This document shows, piece by piece, positions 6,961-8,311 of a stretch of DNA of 8,311 nt. A program made the translations under genes and the position numbers. Each line of letters begins with the position of its first letter. The first letter of the stretch is position 1. A model generated the notes under the pieces. The model did not search any database. It had not been told where the DNA came from and saw only the letters and a program-made list of their open reading frames with translations. Source of the stretch: Acidobacteriota bacterium (GTDB lineage Bacteria > Acidobacteriota > Terriglobia > Terriglobales > Acidobacteriaceae); assembly GCA_019247235.1 (NCBI GenBank), contig JAFAPG010000242.1:1-8311 (forward strand), written 5' to 3'.

Positions 6961-7704
6961 ATGACGAACGGCCAAACCATTCACACGCTGCCGGGGCGAT
7001 CCCGGTTTCCGACGACGCGGTGGACCCTGGTGGTCGCTGCCGGCGATCCACATCGAAAGGAAGCTCGTTCCGCGCTGGTTTCCCTATGCGAAAATTACTG
7101 GTATCCGTTGTATGCCTATCTGCGCCGGCGCGGTTATTCGGCCGATCAAGCCGAAGATCTTACACAAGAGTTCTTCATGCGCGTGCTCGAAGGGCGATAT
7201 CTCGATCACGCTGATCCGGAAAAAGGTCGGTTTCGCTCCTTTCTTTTGACTTCCTTGAAATTCTTTGTGGCCGACGAAGGAGACCGCCAGCGCGCTCGCA
7301 AACGCGGCGGCGGAAGGGTTGTGCCGTTTGAATTGTCGTCCGGGGAGGAGCGTTATCAACGCGAGCCTGGGCACGACGAGACAGCGGAGCGGGTCTTCGA
7401 ACGGCGTTGGGCGCTTTCGTTGCTTGAACGGGTAATGGATAGATTGCGCGATGAATTCGTGCATCACGGCCGCTCGGAGCATTTCGAACGGTTGAAGGTA
7501 TTCCTTCTAGCTCAGTCCGAGGCGCCGTATGCTGCACTGGCTCGGGAAATGAACACTTCAGAGGGCGCTCTCAAGGTCGCCATTCACAGACTTCGCAAGC
7601 GTTACCGGGACCTTTTCCGCCAGGAAATCGCAGACACGGTCGCCGATACAGCACAAGTAGAGTCCGAACTCCGGTATCTGGCGGCCGTGCTCACGAGCAA
7701 GTAA
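6961..7704 (+). CDS. ECF-type RNA polymerase sigma factor, kinase-associated
   Basis: The product is 247 residues. It begins with an extended N-terminus containing FPTTRWTLV (16-24). Region 2 lies at about 35-110, with the LCENYWYPLYAYLRRRGYS segment, then AEDLTQEFFMRVLEG in region 2.2 and GRFRSFLLTSLKFFVADE. A basic linker RQRARKRGGG (109-118) follows. Region 4 lies at about 178-220, with YAALAREMNTSEGALKVAIHRLRKRYRDLF as its helix-turn-helix. It is longer than a classical ECF factor (usually under 200 residues), as is common for the group linked to Ser/Thr kinases in Acidobacteria and Planctomycetes. No anti-sigma gene is nearby, so control by the upstream kinase is likely. T68 in region 2.2 is a candidate phosphosite, by loose analogy to EcfP/PknT of Vibrio. 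It is probably in one transcript with the kinase. No clear terminator follows. Confidence 0.9.
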   Translation: MTNGQTIHTLPGRSRFPTTRWTLVVAAGDPHRKEARSALVSLCENYWYPLYAYLRRRGYSADQAEDLTQEFFMRVLEGRYLDHADPEKGRFRSFLLTSLKFFVADEGDRQRARKRGGGRVVPFELSSGEERYQREPGHDETAERVFERRWALSLLERVMDRLRDEFVHHGRSEHFERLKVFLLAQSEAPYAALAREMNTSEGALKVAIHRLRKRYRDLFRQEIADTVADTAQVESELRYLAAVLTSK

Positions 7705-7768
7705 CGGCCCGGCAAGGATCGAAAGAAACGGCTCCTGTCAATGCCAGCAAGGGAAGATGGTCTTATTG

Positions 7769-7879
7769 TCATAGTCGGAAGACTTCTATTCGGCCCCGGT
7801 TTTCCATCAGGCGTCTTGCGGTGTTGAAATACCACAGCACGCCAACAATGGGCCTATTGCCGGACCTCAGCCAAGCCAT
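7769..7879 (-). CDS. Possible 36-residue protein overlapping the antitoxin-like gene
   Basis: An ATG inside the end of the preceding minus-strand gene opens a frame in another register, overlapping it by 26 bases. It begins MAWLRSGNRPIVGVLWYF and ends MENRGRIEVFRL. It is basic, with a short hydrophobic patch (IVGVLWYF). Overlap of this kind is normal in toxin-antitoxin pairs, but the piece is too short for a known toxin and I recognise no family. It may be the frameshifted tail of the upstream gene, a remnant, or chance. Confidence 0.2.
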   Translation of the reverse strand: MAWLRSGNRPIVGVLWYFNTARRLMENRGRIEVFRL

Positions 7880-7979
7880 CCAGAAACTGGCGAGCTTCGT
7901 TTTCCTCAATCGAACGACCTAGCAGGCTCTCGATCGCAAGCCGCTGATCGGGTGAGAGATCTTTTGCTTTGTGAATCAT
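7854..7979 (-). CDS. Small antitoxin-like protein, 41 residues, probably shortened
   Basis: The product is 41 residues, starting MIHKAKDLSPDQRLAIESLL and continuing GRSIEENEARQFLDGLAEVRQ. The K-D-L-x-P-D-Q-R-L-A-I-E-S-L-L-G-R segment with an acidic follow-up strongly resembles the N-terminus of small proteins, usually about 70-90 residues, that I know from positions next to PIN-type or other toxins, where they are thought to act as antitoxins. That role is inference. After E-N-E-A the usual continuation is missing and the frame stops early, so this copy is probably truncated or frameshifted. No recognisable toxin gene lies downstream on the minus strand before the sigma factor gene. No strong ribosome site is visible. 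Confidence 0.5.
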   Translation of the reverse strand: MIHKAKDLSPDQRLAIESLLGRSIEENEARQFLDGLAEVRQ

Positions 7980-8245
7980 CGATGAGTACTTGTTTAGCCG
8001 CTACTCGAAAACTTTAGCATGTCTGCGGTCTAAACTCTGGTTTGTCGGTGAGCGTCCGACCCGGGTTCGTCTTACGCTTACGTAGTCCAGCTGTCGGAAC
8101 CGCAGCAAGCCTACATCCCCGGCGCTGGAGTATTCGTCGGTGGGCATATTTCCGTTTTTCTCCAAAAGCCTGCTCGGAAGCAACACAAACCCTGATCCGA
8201 CGATGGCAATATGACGCAGGTTGGATTCACTTGAAAACACTGAAT
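7980..8245. other. Stretch without a supported gene
   Basis: A minus-strand frame with a GTG start (8001-8240, 79 codons) covers most of this region and ends 21 bases before the antitoxin-like gene. Its product has a hydrophobic piece HIAIVGSGFVLL but no recognised motif and no good ribosome site, so I do not call it. No RNA gene or clear terminator is seen. Confidence 0.35.
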
Positions 8246-8311
8246 ATGATAGAGGAGTTCCGTCAATCTAAGCGGGACACACGAGTTGCTTCTGTGCGGG
8301 CTGAAATGGAG
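8246..8311 (+). CDS. Possible start of a gene running off the right edge
   Basis: ATG at 8246 opens a frame of 22 codons with no stop before the edge, beginning MIEEFRQSKRDTRVASVRAE. It is highly charged and plausible, but no convincing ribosome site precedes it and the piece is too short to identify. A second in-frame ATG occurs at 8306. Confidence 0.2.
   Translation, partial: MIEEFRQSKRDTRVASVRAEME

Noticed and set aside
7705..7810. Terminator after the sigma factor gene
   Set aside because: Only a 4-bp AGTC/GACT stem with a GGAA loop (7773-7784) is seen, with no T-run, which is too weak to call.

Overview
The window looks like chromosomal DNA from an acidobacterium (Acidobacteriota, probably Terriglobia). 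This is inferred from protein style: a very long Ser/Thr kinase with an N-terminal zinc ribbon and a TPR C-terminus paired with a kinase-type ECF sigma factor, a secreted beta-rich protein of a style common in that phylum, and short orphan proteins. No ribosomal RNA or universal marker is present, so the phylum is an inference.

Layout. Positions 1-131 carry the probable C-terminal end of an unidentified protein. From 132 to about 3120 the DNA is gene-poor. It holds a 41-residue protein with a strong Shine-Dalgarno site (992-1117), a HigB-type toxin (1367-1645) followed by a 17-codon stub that looks like the start of its HigA antitoxin, a complete tRNA-Thr(CGT) with encoded CCA (2052-2127), and a start-less open frame (2158-2454). 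From 3121 to 3669 on the minus strand lies a secreted protein gene with a good ribosome site and a good intrinsic terminator. It diverges from the main locus across a 138-bp control region.

The main locus is on the plus strand. A 1028-residue transmembrane Ser/Thr kinase (3808-6894) is followed after 66 bp by a 247-residue ECF sigma factor (6961-7704). The likely logic, inferred from the pairing, is that the periplasmic TolB/FlgO-like and TPR part senses or binds something, the cytoplasmic kinase phosphorylates targets, and the sigma factor is the transcriptional output. No anti-sigma gene is seen in the window. The kinase start codon is directly preceded by a perfect 12-bp palindrome and has no visible Shine-Dalgarno site.

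Beyond 7705 the DNA is again sparse. The minus strand carries a 41-residue protein resembling the N-terminal part of small antitoxin-like proteins, overlapped by a 36-codon frame. A plus-strand frame runs off the right edge.

The main points of interest are the kinase-sigma signalling pair and its start-site palindrome, the toxin gene with an apparently broken antitoxin, and three very small reading frames (36-41 codons) of the kind easily missed in annotation.
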